A stretch of DNA of 64,000 nucleotides from Trypanosoma brucei gambiense DAL972 (GCF_000210295.1 NC_026737.1:1-64000); one strand, 5' to 3'. Counted from the stretch's first letter, positions 13,901 through 22,413 are shown. The notes: a model not told the origin generated them from the sequence alone. Numbers and translations: made by a program.

Positions 13901-16900
13901 AAGCGTCCCTTTACTCTCTGCAATTGTGATACTTACGGCAAAGGAGAATACGTCCTCAAGCACAACGTTGCCTCGCACCGCTGAGTAGTGCGCAGCCGAG
14001 GTTACACCGATCGACGGGCTTGGTGTGAACAGACTTTTCGTGGAGAAACGTCGGTCGATAACAACAGGTGTCCTCGACATGGGTTGTTGGCCGTTAACCA
14101 TGCGGAACGAAGAAGATGTTGATTGAGTCGCTGAGACGGGAGCATTGCGCCTCAGTAAGGTCACAGAGCCTTTTTGGTTAGTTGTTTCATGACGTATTAT
14201 TTGAAGAGCAGTATATTCCATATTCATTGCATCAGTAATTGTTTTAACAAAATTTTCCGCGATGTCCATTCTCTGCTCCTTTTCATCGTTCATTAGCGGC
14301 ACGACCGCAGATGCTTCAAACAAAATTCTTCTTAACCCGCTGGTTAACCAGCCACAACACCTCAAACTCTCTCCCTCCGAAACCGAAAAAAGCGCAGGCA
14401 TTACGAAGGAGGGCTTCAGGTCTGCAACATCTGTAGAGAATTGCCTCCCATCCGGATCGGCCTCAAGGTAAACCACAGCTCTTGATGCAGATTCGGATAT
14501 GGAATCTACAACGACGGGACCGTGCGTTTTATGTTGGCAGAAGAGTCCACTTCTTTCACCACCCAATATGGCTAGTGCGACTATACATTTTTCGAGGTCA
14601 TAACTAGACCGAACAAAGAAGGAATATATCCAATCCGATATCGCTGGGCCGAAGTATGGAGTGACGTGGAGTTGTTGAAGGACACTAACCGCCACACCCC
14701 GTCGCAAACTGGAAAGCAATAATTCACATGATTCCTTTACCTGTGAGGGGTCAGCGATAATATCACAAACCGCGTCTTCGTTGAAGTGGAACACAAATGG
14801 ATATAAATCATCGACACGGTGAATGTTTGCGAAGGCCAATCCGATGCGCACCATGTTTTCTCTGTAGTATGTTATCTCCCCTACATCAGCGTTTAGTTCA
14901 ACCCACACAACTTCATCACATCCGTAAACCCTCCGCTGACTGTTACGGGGAATGGTTTGGCGGCGCAGAAGGAGGTGTGGCACCTGATCACCGTCGTCAG
15001 CGTCTTGCAAAATGTAAACGTCATCCCTAGAAATTAAACTTGCCATAGTGGTAACAGGTGTATGCCCATGTGAGAGACCGATGTAATAGCAACCCCCCAG
15101 CGATGCACCAACTCCATGGCCCATTTGCATTTGGCGGCGGATGCGGAAACCAACTTTATGAGTCCCTCTTGCAGGTAGTGGCTTCTCCCCATAAAAAGCA
15201 CCCCCACCGGTGACTCGGGTCCGACCACCCGTCCACCGTGGAATGAAGGCGCGTTGCGAACACTCGGGATAGATTTTTGCGCGTGCAAGCTCCGTAAGAG
15301 AATTCACAATGACATCGGGGGACATGGAACCTCGTAATGCCTCGACAGCCTCTGCAAAACAGTCCTGCCGTAGTGTACGTGCCATGTGGCCAAGGGAGCG
15401 AGCCGCACGTGCTTTCACCCAGTGATCATGAGCCTCGCTTAATGTAATCGAACAAATTCGTAATATTTCGAGGTGGGCCGAGCGACTAACTAGACTGCAA
15501 CGAAAACTATCAATAACGACGTTAACTATGCGAAAAAGTCTCGTTAGTAAAACACCACCAATATGGAGTCTTTGCCTCTTGAGTAAGTGAGTGCTTTCAT
15601 CACTGTATAGGTGTTTGAGACTCGTGACAAGTTCAACAACAACATCTCTAAGAAATACGGAGGCTTCCTCAAGCAGCGCACAAATAGAATCCCCATTCGC
15701 ATTGAAGCCGGGTTGGCCAAGCCGTTGTAGATTCTTCAAGCATACGGTTACGAGATAATGCACGGCAATAAACGAAGCATCACTAATCATAACAGGCGAA
15801 ACGGTTTGAGTCCGACAAGAGCTGTGCAGAGAAGCCATATCAAATTCGAACGGAGCGTTTTCTCCGAAGTTCACTATCAGTTTGACGAGCATTCCATCCG
15901 TCTGCACGGCAACAAATGGTATAATGGTGGAAAAGGTACATTCGGTAGCAATTCCTAGAAATTCCCCGTTGCGAGTAAAGAATAAACTGGAAGATGGGGC
16001 CATAATGCCGCAGCCAATGACGTCTCCGACCGACCAAGGAGTCGAAAATTCCACATTAGCGTTGGAATACCTTACAGTTCCATCTGAACAAAAAGCTGCT
16101 GAACAATCCTTTCCGACTGACTCACACGACGAAATGGAGGAACTTGTAACACCAATGCAAACAAAAACCTCCTCATTGAGAGCAAGTTCGAGAGTTATTT
16201 CAAAGTACAAAACCTCCGCCATATCAGCCAACACACACCCACCAGCGAGAGCTGCATAGCAATCCCGTTGAGCTGGTGACATATCAAATGCCTCCTCTGC
16301 TTTAAAGGCTCTCCACTGATTACGTGCTAAGAAACATATGTCGGCACCTTCAACATGTACGCCCAGTGTATCACCCTCCACTACTGTAGCACCATCCGCT
16401 GCAGGCTGTAATGAATTTGGTACAATGACGCTACGATAAAGCAAATTAAATAAGCCACGATCCTGTAAGAAACGGTGCCACGCAATATCAGTGCTGCTTC
16501 CATTAAGTGGAGTGACTACCGTATCTGCAATCGGTGCGAGAATATAGGTTTTAAGAACGCGGAAAACTTTCGACGGATTTATTGCGGAAAGGTCCACACT
16601 GTCCCATGGGTGGCAAAGAACGGCACACAGAGAAAGCGCCTCCATACCCCTTGACGCCTCGCATTGCAGCTTGGCCTCAACTATTCGCGAAAAATTGCGG
16701 TGAATAACACAGTGAAAAAAGCTACAGGTTGCCCTCTGGAGCTCCAGTTCCCGCTGGAACCCACAACCAATAATTGGCTCAATGTAGTGAACCTCCGTCA
16801 GATCCTCTAAAGTAGCCTCGCTATAACCAGAGTTAGTACGGACATTATTGGAGGCTTCGTTGCTGTATTCACGGCGCCTCGATCGTATAAACTCCCTGTA

Positions 16901-19900
16901 GAAAAGGTGTGAGTTCACGATTAACCACGACATATCCTCATCTAGTTGGTGAGAAGACAACAGTTTTTCCTGAAGCCTGAGTACGGCCTTGTTATTGCTG
17001 GCGTACCTTGCTTTTTCAACAAGTGCCCTTACCAAATCCTCGTTCGTAACACCGTTATACCCATTAAGAAGAAATTTGAACACTAAGGTTGAAATACTCT
17101 CCGTATTAGTTGCTACAAGCTCACTGATCGCATCAGAGGTTAGCAGCGGAATGCGCGGCCGGTTCATGCTCCCGACTTCCTCATAACAATGTTTTGAAAG
17201 ATCGGATAAACTCGACGTGAAACGACCTAGGGCACTTACATTCCAACTTTCTGTTCTCTCGTGTGAAACGTGTGCGGATTTGCTCAAAGTTGTACGAACA
17301 TTTGCCACCGAATGCACACTCGTTGGGGATGAAACACGAGTGACTGGTTCTTCTGTTTGCTGCTGTTCGGCCATAGCGGACTCCAACCGATCTCGTGGGT
17401 TGAGTGTATCAAGCAGAAAGCGCGCTCGATCTAGCATTGCTTTTTCATCGCCTTGTTGCAGGGCCTCCAGTATGAGATATGATTTCTTGCGCATAAAGTC
17501 GAGGGATTTCTCCACATGCTTTAGCAACGAAACGTTTTTTGTCCTCCGCAAGTGCCAGGCATGGGCCGCGCAGAATGCGCGCATAACATACTCTAAGCGA
17601 TCCTGGTAAGGAACATGTTTCTTGCGGTACAGTTCTTGCCACTGAGAAAGAAGATCACCAAAACCTTCAAACAGGTCAGTTAGTCCTTTCTGGTCTTCTT
17701 TGTCTAGTAGAACTTCGTCACTCATTCCGGGGACGTTATGCTTCTTTAGAACTTCCTCTGAAAGGCCCCCGCGGAATATGCTGTTCTGCGGAAAAACAAC
17801 GGTATCAGGTAGGCCTTTGAGAAGCAGCTGCTGAGTGTTATGAAGAATTGCCTGACCTAAAGCAAGACAGATATCACTAATCCAGTAAGATAACTCTGTT
17901 TGTAGCATCACACGCGCATTAACGGTAATAAGTGACTCTTCCTTTTTGGTATTTGTGACGGTAACCTCCACCCTACCACCGCACTCGATGGTTAGGTGCT
18001 CATCACGCATGGTGACAAAGGTGCGCCGGCCTTCGTTTGTTACAAGGGCAACCCTTACCTTATTGGTTTCCCTTGTTGTCGGATGTTCATGCAATACCTC
18101 AATGCTGCGCGCGTAGCGTAAGTCAAGGGATGTCGTGTGTGTGCATGCGGCAGGAACAAAAATTCGATGTGTTTCTGTCAAATTGTGGTTCACATATTGT
18201 GCTGGAAGTATGTCGGCGTAAGGATACAGGACATTACGAGTCTCGTTGAGTAAAGTGAGCACGTCTCTGGCAATGCTGCTGTCGAGTAGTAGATCTACGA
18301 GATAATGAACAACAGGAAATACCACAACCCCAATGGCAGTTTGTTTAAGCAAATTCAACTCTTCAGTCCCACCGGTATGCCCCGACGCCACGTTAGAAAA
18401 GAGGCCATTGAACAATCGCATTGTTCCCTTGCACAGAGAATTTAGCAACGCTATGGCCACCAGATGCCACTGGGGGTTGGCCTTTCGTGACAAAATACTG
18501 AGAAGGGTTGGGAGCAAGACACACGAGGGTCTGAATGACGCCCCTTTTCCTGTTAAAATCAACTGCGATTCCGCCAAGCACGCTTCCTTCAGACGATTTA
18601 AAAACGCCATAAACGGTTTCTTTAAGTCCTTTTCCAATACGCTAGTGACCAACGACGGTATATAGTCGGATACTAAAAGGTCTTTTATATCCGTCAGTCT
18701 TTCCGTGCTCAAAATTCTTTCTAACAAGTAGTCATAGCTGACGCACTCCATAACTAAAACACGGTGCAGCTCCTTAAAGACAAACTGAGTCTCCATCAAA
18801 ATACCCCTGTCTTCGGGTTCCAACCTGCTAAGTGTCTCAAACATATCCACAATAATAGCCACCAAATGTGGCGGGCATCCCCTCTTAATCCAAGTAAGTT
18901 GCTGAGTCAGCAGCCGACCACACACACAAAGGAGAAGTAGGGAACTGCTGTTCCTCCCAAGAGGTTGTTTGACGCGTAATATTAAGTCCTGTGAAATGTC
19001 AATAAGCCTAGAAACGGTTCGAAGTGATGTGCTATTCCAGGAAAAAAACTGAGGGGTGTACTGTGTGCCGCCGCAACACCTTCCTTCGGCGACCAACACG
19101 GCATTTAGTCGATGCAGAATAAGGTTCGAGAGTGAAAAGGGTGTCACGATGCCTTTATCACCTTCGAATTCCAAGAATTTTTCGCTCACAGTTTCTTCAT
19201 CACGCATACTTTCAAGTTCTCTCACATGCATGGCGGGTGGTGCTTGCGTATCCACCCAACGAAGACTCAGGCCACTACTTACGTCACAGATAACACTATA
19301 CATACGGCTTGTGAACCCGCATAGAAAATATAGTTCCTTTGGATGAACGTCTGCGGTACACTGCTCCAAAATGCGACCATTTGCATCCATCCAAGTACAA
19401 AATCCATCTTCCACAATGGCAGTCTCGAACGTGTTTGTCACTACGTAGTAGTCTCCTAATGGTGTGTATGGAATTGCTTCCTTCTCTGTAACATCACAGC
19501 CAAAGGGTACTTTGGGGGGTGGACCCCACGAAATGACGCCCTTCCACGTGATGGCGCCGTCACTGCTTCTTAGGCAGCAACCAGAACCCTCATTCATCTT
19601 GAAAGAGCACAGTAAACCACACTGGGAAGCAGGTGAGAGTCTCCCCTTAGCAGAAGTAAGCATATCATTGATGCATTGAGCTCGGTGCCAGATTTGAATA
19701 TTCGAGATAAATCCACTGAACGAGCCACGGAGTAGATCTACGGAACCCGTTGTGGAAGTGGAAAGATTGGCCACTTTGCACCTTACAGCACAACTTTTAA
19801 TCATCACCGCATCTTTGTAGACATTCCAAGTGAACACACCATTTGTGTTTTGCAGTGTTGCACTCCAAAGGGCCCACTCACTCCGCAACGGTTCATGAAC

Positions 19901-21826
19901 CTCAACACGCAAATCCTCATCATGCCCGAAGCATATTGAGAGCAGAGATGTTTTACTGTTTATGGCCACTTTCACCGAAAGCCACTCCTTATTGAAACAT
20001 CTCACATGAACAAGACCCATCGATGTGCACTGCTCTGCTCGGACGGGACAGAGAAAGAATTGAACACTGAGAGATTCGGCCTCTGGTGGAATCAGCAGTG
20101 TGGGCGGTCCAACGGTTCCGTGAACAGACATCGATGCACTGAATTTTGCATAGAATGGCGCACTCTTATTGGGATGAAAGTGGGGAATAACAAAGCGGTC
20201 CATGCCACTGTACACGTAAACGCCACTATTCCCATTCGTTTTGCAAGCCTCCAGTACACGGCGTACCTGAAGCGTTTCCGCATCGTAAAACGTCACGACG
20301 CCCACAGTCTTCGATTGCACAGCAATTTGATTGTTCTCAAGAAAGACGCCACGACAGCCTGTTAGAGAAATATTTTCATTCTTGCAAACTAAGTTATAGG
20401 GAGGCACTAAAAGAACCTTATAAATCCCGCGTGTCGTTAGTACGACTCCGTGCAGTTCACCATTACGTGAAACAACACAAGCCCCAATAACACTGCGTGA
20501 TATCTCCATCCCAAGGGAATGTGCTAAGGAAACATCGTGACACTTCACCCACGATGTGGGAAACAACACTCGCATCCGGGGTCTTGCATATGTTTCAATC
20601 GAAGTAATCCAAGGGCGGATGCCCTTCAGTGTAACCCTTTCCGCCAAATCAGGATGCCTATACACCCATCGAAAAATTGATAGTAATGAGTCGATATCCT
20701 TTGATGCTAAAACCAATTTAAATAGAAGTTCAATGGCACCGAAAAGCCACCGCGAGTCACCTCCACCTTCACTAAAGGAACAACTTTCTTGTTCGACCTG
20801 CTGAAGCAGAATTCTGAAAACCCGCCGCATCCCCCACGAACGAAGAGTCTCATTGGTCGAGTTGATGCCACACCTGTCTATCACCTTGTGAAGCATACGC
20901 ACGACTTGCATGGGGACACGGGGATGCAATGAATCAGAAACCACAGCAATCGCCCAGTCGAAGCTACTTACGGTATCAACATCACTAACCGGTACACCAC
21001 TTCTGGAAACACTTTGATCATCCTCAATGTCATCACCATCATCATCACAGGAATTTTCATCCTCCCAAGCTGACCGCACGGGCTCATCAAAGCATGTGCC
21101 ACCAGTAAGCGATACGAGTTCCGCTTGTGTCGTTTCAGAGCTAGCAGCAGCCTTCACAAGCAAGCATCGGAGGAAAAGGGGGCTCAGAGTTCTCTGGCGG
21201 CGAGCAAACTCAACTGCTGTAAACCTTATGAAGCGGGCCACTTCTTCCGTGTCCGGGTGATGCACATTCAAAATATCAGGCAACTCAGGAAGCTGTGCAA
21301 AGGGAGCGAACGATGCGCCCTTTACAGGTGCCGGCACCAGCGGCCACGCTCTTGAAAAAAGATCCGCCGGACTGTACCTCACAAGATTATCTAAACTAAG
21401 AGAGATCCCTCGCTCAGGATACACATTGATGTTTTCACACGGATCCAGTTCGCTGTTAATATCCCACACGTTTCCATGAACTTGTCTCTTTGAAAAACGA
21501 TACATTTCGGGGACAACAACGGTATGTTTGATATTCCTCTCATCGTTCTCTTCGCGGCTGATTGATGGTCTCAAGGCACGCCGTCGCCGAGGTGGAGCCC
21601 TCGTTGTTTCAGGTAGCATCTGTTGGTGATGCGGCACGCTGGAATAACTATCTGTGCTAACGCTATCCTCCTGCGCGGCCGGAAGCTCCCTTACGTGAGC
21701 CTCTGAAAGCAACACCTCCGGCGGAATGTCTGTTAAGGAAGTCGGAACGGCCAACGCAAAAGGGCCCTCAACGGATGCCACCAGTCGGTGATTTGTGCCC
21801 CCTGCCGCCATTTCGGACTGCGCCAT
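1985..21826 (-). CDS. Giant HECT-domain E3 ubiquitin ligase with SPRY-like, pseudokinase and triplicated GIMFD modules (6,613 aa)
   Basis: This is probably a HECT E3 that takes ubiquitin from an E2 onto its own cysteine and passes it to substrates; the substrates are unknown. The C-terminal ~370 residues are a clear HECT domain ending with the motif LPTSNTCFFTL, whose catalytic Cys is residue 6570 (codon 2117-2119), 43 residues from the end. Ahead of it, in order, I see: a basic and acidic N-terminus; a LamG/concanavalin-like region (~560-740); helical solenoid stretches; SPRY-like sandwiches (~1860-2000, 2210-2360, 2620-2760, 2940-3180, 4410-4590, 5900-6060); a Cys-rich zinc-binding-like patch (~2785-2825); three GIMFD modules (~3338, ~3700, ~4967); and a pseudokinase (~4730-4940). 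The start is the first ATG; the frame stays open to a TTG at 21844, inside the likely 5' UTR. The domain mix resembles giant HECTs such as HECTD4 or HERC1 only in general style. The HECT call is firm; the inner boundaries are approximate. Confidence 0.93.
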   Translation of the reverse strand: MAQSEMAAGGTNHRLVASVEGPFALAVPTSLTDIPPEVLLSEAHVRELPAAQEDSVSTDSYSSVPHHQQMLPETTRAPPRRRRALRPSISREENDERNIKHTVVVPEMYRFSKRQVHGNVWDINSELDPCENINVYPERGISLSLDNLVRYSPADLFSRAWPLVPAPVKGASFAPFAQLPELPDILNVHHPDTEEVARFIRFTAVEFARRQRTLSPLFLRCLLVKAAASSETTQAELVSLTGGTCFDEPVRSAWEDENSCDDDGDDIEDDQSVSRSGVPVSDVDTVSSFDWAIAVVSDSLHPRVPMQVVRMLHKVIDRCGINSTNETLRSWGMRRVFRILLQQVEQESCSFSEGGGDSRWLFGAIELLFKLVLASKDIDSLLSIFRWVYRHPDLAERVTLKGIRPWITSIETYARPRMRVLFPTSWVKCHDVSLAHSLGMEISRSVIGACVVSRNGELHGVVLTTRGIYKVLLVPPYNLVCKNENISLTGCRGVFLENNQIAVQSKTVGVVTFYDAETLQVRRVLEACKTNGNSGVYVYSGMDRFVIPHFHPNKSAPFYAKFSASMSVHGTVGPPTLLIPPEAESLSVQFFLCPVRAEQCTSMGLVHVRCFNKEWLSVKVAINSKTSLLSICFGHDEDLRVEVHEPLRSEWALWSATLQNTNGVFTWNVYKDAVMIKSCAVRCKVANLSTSTTGSVDLLRGSFSGFISNIQIWHRAQCINDMLTSAKGRLSPASQCGLLCSFKMNEGSGCCLRSSDGAITWKGVISWGPPPKVPFGCDVTEKEAIPYTPLGDYYVVTNTFETAIVEDGFCTWMDANGRILEQCTADVHPKELYFLCGFTSRMYSVICDVSSGLSLRWVDTQAPPAMHVRELESMRDEETVSEKFLEFEGDKGIVTPFSLSNLILHRLNAVLVAEGRCCGGTQYTPQFFSWNSTSLRTVSRLIDISQDLILRVKQPLGRNSSSLLLLCVCGRLLTQQLTWIKRGCPPHLVAIIVDMFETLSRLEPEDRGILMETQFVFKELHRVLVMECVSYDYLLERILSTERLTDIKDLLVSDYIPSLVTSVLEKDLKKPFMAFLNRLKEACLAESQLILTGKGASFRPSCVLLPTLLSILSRKANPQWHLVAIALLNSLCKGTMRLFNGLFSNVASGHTGGTEELNLLKQTAIGVVVFPVVHYLVDLLLDSSIARDVLTLLNETRNVLYPYADILPAQYVNHNLTETHRIFVPAACTHTTSLDLRYARSIEVLHEHPTTRETNKVRVALVTNEGRRTFVTMRDEHLTIECGGRVEVTVTNTKKEESLITVNARVMLQTELSYWISDICLALGQAILHNTQQLLLKGLPDTVVFPQNSIFRGGLSEEVLKKHNVPGMSDEVLLDKEDQKGLTDLFEGFGDLLSQWQELYRKKHVPYQDRLEYVMRAFCAAHAWHLRRTKNVSLLKHVEKSLDFMRKKSYLILEALQQGDEKAMLDRARFLLDTLNPRDRLESAMAEQQQTEEPVTRVSSPTSVHSVANVRTTLSKSAHVSHERTESWNVSALGRFTSSLSDLSKHCYEEVGSMNRPRIPLLTSDAISELVATNTESISTLVFKFLLNGYNGVTNEDLVRALVEKARYASNNKAVLRLQEKLLSSHQLDEDMSWLIVNSHLFYREFIRSRRREYSNEASNNVRTNSGYSEATLEDLTEVHYIEPIIGCGFQRELELQRATCSFFHCVIHRNFSRIVEAKLQCEASRGMEALSLCAVLCHPWDSVDLSAINPSKVFRVLKTYILAPIADTVVTPLNGSSTDIAWHRFLQDRGLFNLLYRSVIVPNSLQPAADGATVVEGDTLGVHVEGADICFLARNQWRAFKAEEAFDMSPAQRDCYAALAGGCVLADMAEVLYFEITLELALNEEVFVCIGVTSSSISSCESVGKDCSAAFCSDGTVRYSNANVEFSTPWSVGDVIGCGIMAPSSSLFFTRNGEFLGIATECTFSTIIPFVAVQTDGMLVKLIVNFGENAPFEFDMASLHSSCRTQTVSPVMISDASFIAVHYLVTVCLKNLQRLGQPGFNANGDSICALLEEASVFLRDVVVELVTSLKHLYSDESTHLLKRQRLHIGGVLLTRLFRIVNVVIDSFRCSLVSRSAHLEILRICSITLSEAHDHWVKARAARSLGHMARTLRQDCFAEAVEALRGSMSPDVIVNSLTELARAKIYPECSQRAFIPRWTGGRTRVTGGGAFYGEKPLPARGTHKVGFRIRRQMQMGHGVGASLGGCYYIGLSHGHTPVTTMASLISRDDVYILQDADDGDQVPHLLLRRQTIPRNSQRRVYGCDEVVWVELNADVGEITYYRENMVRIGLAFANIHRVDDLYPFVFHFNEDAVCDIIADPSQVKESCELLLSSLRRGVAVSVLQQLHVTPYFGPAISDWIYSFFVRSSYDLEKCIVALAILGGERSGLFCQHKTHGPVVVDSISESASRAVVYLEADPDGRQFSTDVADLKPSFVMPALFSVSEGESLRCCGWLTSGLRRILFEASAVVPLMNDEKEQRMDIAENFVKTITDAMNMEYTALQIIRHETTNQKGSVTLLRRNAPVSATQSTSSSFRMVNGQQPMSRTPVVIDRRFSTKSLFTPSPSIGVTSAAHYSAVRGNVVLEDVFSFAVSITIAESKGTLMYIGVTAETEEPAEPQAIVRCENIWALCNRDSEGTNNTNCFVEPGMIYSAGQLLFDSDDVVIIKVNRQEGTASFSRVRGGKCVDFGVLFEKIPEEKKLRPFVLTGPDSVVVFSFLDCHTFPARNTYPPSNISALTRSTPPVLCASCGSEMLEAWYEGEGGICLCSECFNSWRYPKCMFHFTDHNDNLTDYLLSQHSPKELVVGSIVGFMETAAFAWMRDKSVNVQIDGSTCIATDGAAFAVLDDFSTYGDSRVDVTVSHVAGVDGFSFGGLHSFDLLWCVNNLLQTSVSIKSNMILISPTVIPNSSKVVVSMLFLDEETEPSPVDASAIFVGVTSEECDYRVMTSAEFERRIAHGNIWGTWSDSKTKAATPRSVYLSVDMTKGSIMLSSSLRGLHLHPTVATCNCPIEEDTNLRVIVFTRTPCQVTSTGGWVSVNDDALDINSSSVAVGLIPSNCIGPDVGIMGCNNLLFDTLSYTMAQCGTAWKVAPRIAEEGTGILFSIGDTITVERVDREVAAYRNGLLIATYTIPPETLLHRRRLVAYLSTRGMTATVVPPLFGKAHLGRVVRTCGSGVGVVKCLCPCQGKREYVVRKRDVRHCALSADAAAIVVGAKVAFKAGSLVQPKRGLVTSIGGNTVNVCDETDKRVCFSLDKNSIYVLDNEGPHKVLQPPYPALKAPDGSVTRVFVVGSTKFRLLRNESYNGIMFDVRAEDSVVLTGLTVLTHASGRHRVEVFFKKGSHQMHERTSGSWTKIFSNFVKMRAGRQFSVTFHGIRIEGGSTFALYINATHNFGVGHYAKEGGCSGAVSSEMDSDGTLTVLMGRTSESSTPFTDVSSNSCGFCGSIVYVRSEETQALAVEETDSVVWREWDERNNDGCSDHLPLVSRPQMSTLSERAEFVVTVFDGPVVLRELLLPVFVQPYVGHTIGPMSFHVSLYCADVNDSTEGVTSRERNWVWVHHEVLLPKECSHRIVMNKLQLKMKRGTYVFSAVCERTMGMVRERGRERIRCFFTCSEQGHCVSNTFFSVRGLVGNILAVPANPMSVSEVLSAISTGGHLSQNNSASYNGIMFDIRSKQDVLLEEIFCISQTTADNINVRVFWKEGSMKGAEKVPSKWKEVATRYLYLADKQTFSPGPLNLQLRANQMYALYVNTTSSCGVRFYNSSDGHVGDVGDEFESDGVLTIYVGKKSEGIVPFLEIPSEPRAFRGRVTYRLIVQRRLLGRNMAVFPAVQGFVITRLLTALVAFASGPFSVTQPFEDTGVIESLGKLVKARPGNVGRQEISEDLLSGVVNGNLTDALGDGVVTLPFGVNGVAYFNSLCKGDLAVIALGSGEFSAGELVRLVSDPDIKSQVAVEVGRGGTPVCVTVPVDCLVPVIECGWCHQPFAVESVCQATGTVHFPALREEEHLISILARYIAQRWNLSFDAGSACASSLVRHTRSTNFAADRIIKARRHDSISGRALDSGSVEYMLSPELLHEDGWNEKCCSFACPFVYNENLAAFVSLLFTPLGDSWGVAFVTDLPLRLSSKSRPKLLQVSLHIVFDDDIEQDVLYEPATYYAAHGGPLHEQLGVFAPSQYCFFVKRRGCDCLRLSICEMTFPPPTPFMSSVSHPWRWAGGYDTVELKPSEACELEGVFSTGAWPVNKPRFWKLGAVSATSANVFFLEVLVQLFRPIFKINWEGSRNSVIHRSFSLARDEELTLAFTADNDFVVYDEDDNVRCHVSYREHVGSSLKGISPNIAVMNVGPHPTSLYLHSPREVIDRGISTRSRSWSEGVVEYTPVWTLCNPSKVVISNKGRTASCNDASGQAVIGSPLPTVGLSGFVVQITRSDRAGGDSLGSGHFAGIVVSTFDQLEPHFVKLREQVDQVWIVQDVLDGDSLPTQERIPPIDSSGNTMFLAGTKLHFLLDRDNGTLSLARNNESPRVVFHNIPSNLSVSPFVRLDHANASATLATFYGGALGAGKFRAPPSVVLASHPITPTILRRIPFRVVVSTYTVLRHVLYSLPSDRVTAIELIWCDHCGNSKLAYRLSNALKQLAEVGAFSREMIRVEDKKLEEFCGQAAVRRVVDALSSPLDKPHVFIPGTADEGDTFIRLPSAYEVIGRVGGSSMVRLLYFDDNTTSKRTLHIFSHDDPEITVTSFNVVTKHPCVMYQEDIMQSLDSSKSFGVITHGWFDGTLNSLDMERFSKQQQKSIVMSLLAALEHWHLHSLIHGNIHPKNVYVKTGRGATVTCAVWNVYTLRRYDHFASPQLQRQGTRDMKGDLWSCAQLLRMFSTFLICEEGFRSAAGMLEKGNMTISYILDQLREFADDAKKSAGEETIFLQTGRQACIPGNSCSGIMFDVIAKRNKVNIVKVYFVSDTTSTATVTLFMRNGTFRGVEEQGGEWQVVMRRDMELARGVEAKVEGFESITISPGEHVAFFLHTTNHSSIMFYTVSEDGRPGLSNVALEDKYIGITAGRVTTCTLPFSSIQKEKQLLHGGITYTIPSQSCGYRSYLCQRVNARDLQFNRPVGGPVTVESLGRGLILCESGEQRLIFLGGTRMEWVQWETVSRVSFDDSPAWRQLEDDLRGVICGRYLSLGSLNPPHMQSSKLQFNRRICNQCAVTDRLTTEGDFFWWVSDPIRTSCIVSVKEISSVQGSSLFVSSSEGTDGEDLSKVESLDGKKHIFIYVDELGRCVTSLEDSGYRIVKKLQDDLSQAALFLVYGPVPTCEDIFPLSVFVNARSYNCDFTQFEDDTAVFSYDTSVPLEHNLLFNGFALKCCAVPHETPKFSVASCVTYRSDVSAVSLPFCDVPQTKEDAERDLSPILERQNHRRRLLLKFQRQQPWVEEEVTFSASPQHVTISNGCVQHVSSIGPQSCTVTKPVIEGLKLHEIELLVCTSVQFPARVTFQHPPTAWFVDVPIPIIPVHGESLILPTSSVKCVRLYIRVIPWAKRALVVVNGETVYEVLQGRDCPADMQLSFTLSAPGTSVKVVHWRVLHKEDSPVQRSAMDTIWTQLMIDRISPNVSQGMGSLGQHSWNTPAIGIQSGGESSLIPQVEEAMVSYAKKLIGTVIMSCNSSDTLKTLQHLLPYTTLRNDLSSLTALVRAEVRRSSFFLLAAAYACLAAPFAAQSAENVEVSVNLIYVSLSLDGVIHLLSTSFGSTLMLLLLRTATAHVRAVRNVALRCVLQLLKMSNCPLPSHEALCASLAPLLAVISSMCQRGKMSCTFVQLGILLVSELLQRYQLERPSLPAPGRQSCVPYAIVICTKLAIEAVTSKPPRPLPEAFTRGQQESHRISFELLTGPTSPEGYCSCYGVFSQTFRCTFGSKKFEVVLNSARCGNVVVGWNMDASLPGSLAAGTSDKDQSSASTLLPSCGYLIKPNGKIHLCLSRKKESQPLQVRAKGGDIVLVTCLYHEQAVIFNLQRESKNETTTRFETFPNEMLALPVFFAERREDATFHGEQLLTEASTGMDVSQLYSRFQEHPHRLDTEVVAQSFEFYAELSLFCQTFSISEKLLVSPNGDASLTVPSHDLVEYTHLLSFLGADVLGNDVPIERLVPYVKRLQIFDTLTAVFSVVVDIRRSTELFEMWKKLKSLCSAESSKKIQNETMRPFRNRTGHKGKVTIHTMHARASVRYGFYPTLMRSVFGQLFAQLQRSPISIFYVSPMFTVKLAGFGSTDVGGPYRDILSQLATEIMSTHPSGKFQQNPLFKDCGCDGQLAVMPNATMALEFQLFPMFEFFGKFLAACFITKDLLAVEFPPLFWKLLLSEETSLRDLRAMDRDIMRQLTPEALAERTAEELEERFPGLQESWLRFCSENSHLRMREELPPVDLRTAGILAEHIASIEVHKYDVVISHIRHGFGQVIPLYTLNAFRWQQVELIICGTPKLSCQALRDVCEVSLPSNDSQMFDEVIETMCDKDRMLLLRFTTGQTRLPLKENIKVKRGGTRDSLPTSNTCFFTLRIPAYSSIDVMRDRILYAIRHCEAIDTDGLAQEHIVLDA

Positions 21827-22413
21827 CACAGGCTTTGTCCACAAGCTAATTCTTCGACGGCAAGTTCAGGCGAGAGATATAACAAAATATGTGAAGCAAA
21901 AAAAAAAAAAAACAGTCTTACACGATAATCCCCTTTTCAGATTGTGCTTTTCCTATTCGAATCCCCCTCCTTTCTTTTTCTCTTTGTCTGCGTTTGTACG
22001 CACCTTTAGTACCCTCTGTCCAAACCCGCCGAATAAGAGGAGAAGGGAGAAAAAAAAAAGGCAAAAAGTTGTGCTACAGAAAGGGTAAGTGACTGAGTGA
22101 ATAGCAATGGCGACAATTCCTCAAAACCCTTAAATAATATACGGACACATTAACTGACTAGTGGAACTAGTAGGCGCGATCTGACTACACGGTGACTATC
22201 ATCATCCCTGCCTAAATGCTTTCTTTATTATGTTAAGCACCGAGTCGTGCAGAGAAATTAACGGGCGCTCACAAAGATACACCAAATAATTATTATCACT
22301 TTGCCTTTTTCGGTACTCCTATATTTAGGCAAAAGAGATGGAGCACGTCCTTTCACTAAACACCCACAAGGTTGGAATATCCACTGCGAATGGGATGGCT
22401 CGTCGTAACGCTC
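21827..22413. other. Intergenic spacer between SLC35F-like and HECT genes
   Basis: The spacer holds the 3' UTR of the transporter gene and the 5' processing signals of the HECT gene (runs at 21898-21912 and 22031-22068). No gene is seen. Confidence 0.6.
21852..21912 (-). promoter_or_regulatory. Predicted spliced-leader acceptor for the HECT gene
   Basis: A run of 15 A on + (21898-21912) is a poly-T tract on the coding strand. The first AG after it is at 21853-21852, giving a 5' UTR of about 25 nt before the ATG at 21826. A second purine-rich run (22031-22068) could feed an alternative site further upstream. Confidence 0.5.
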
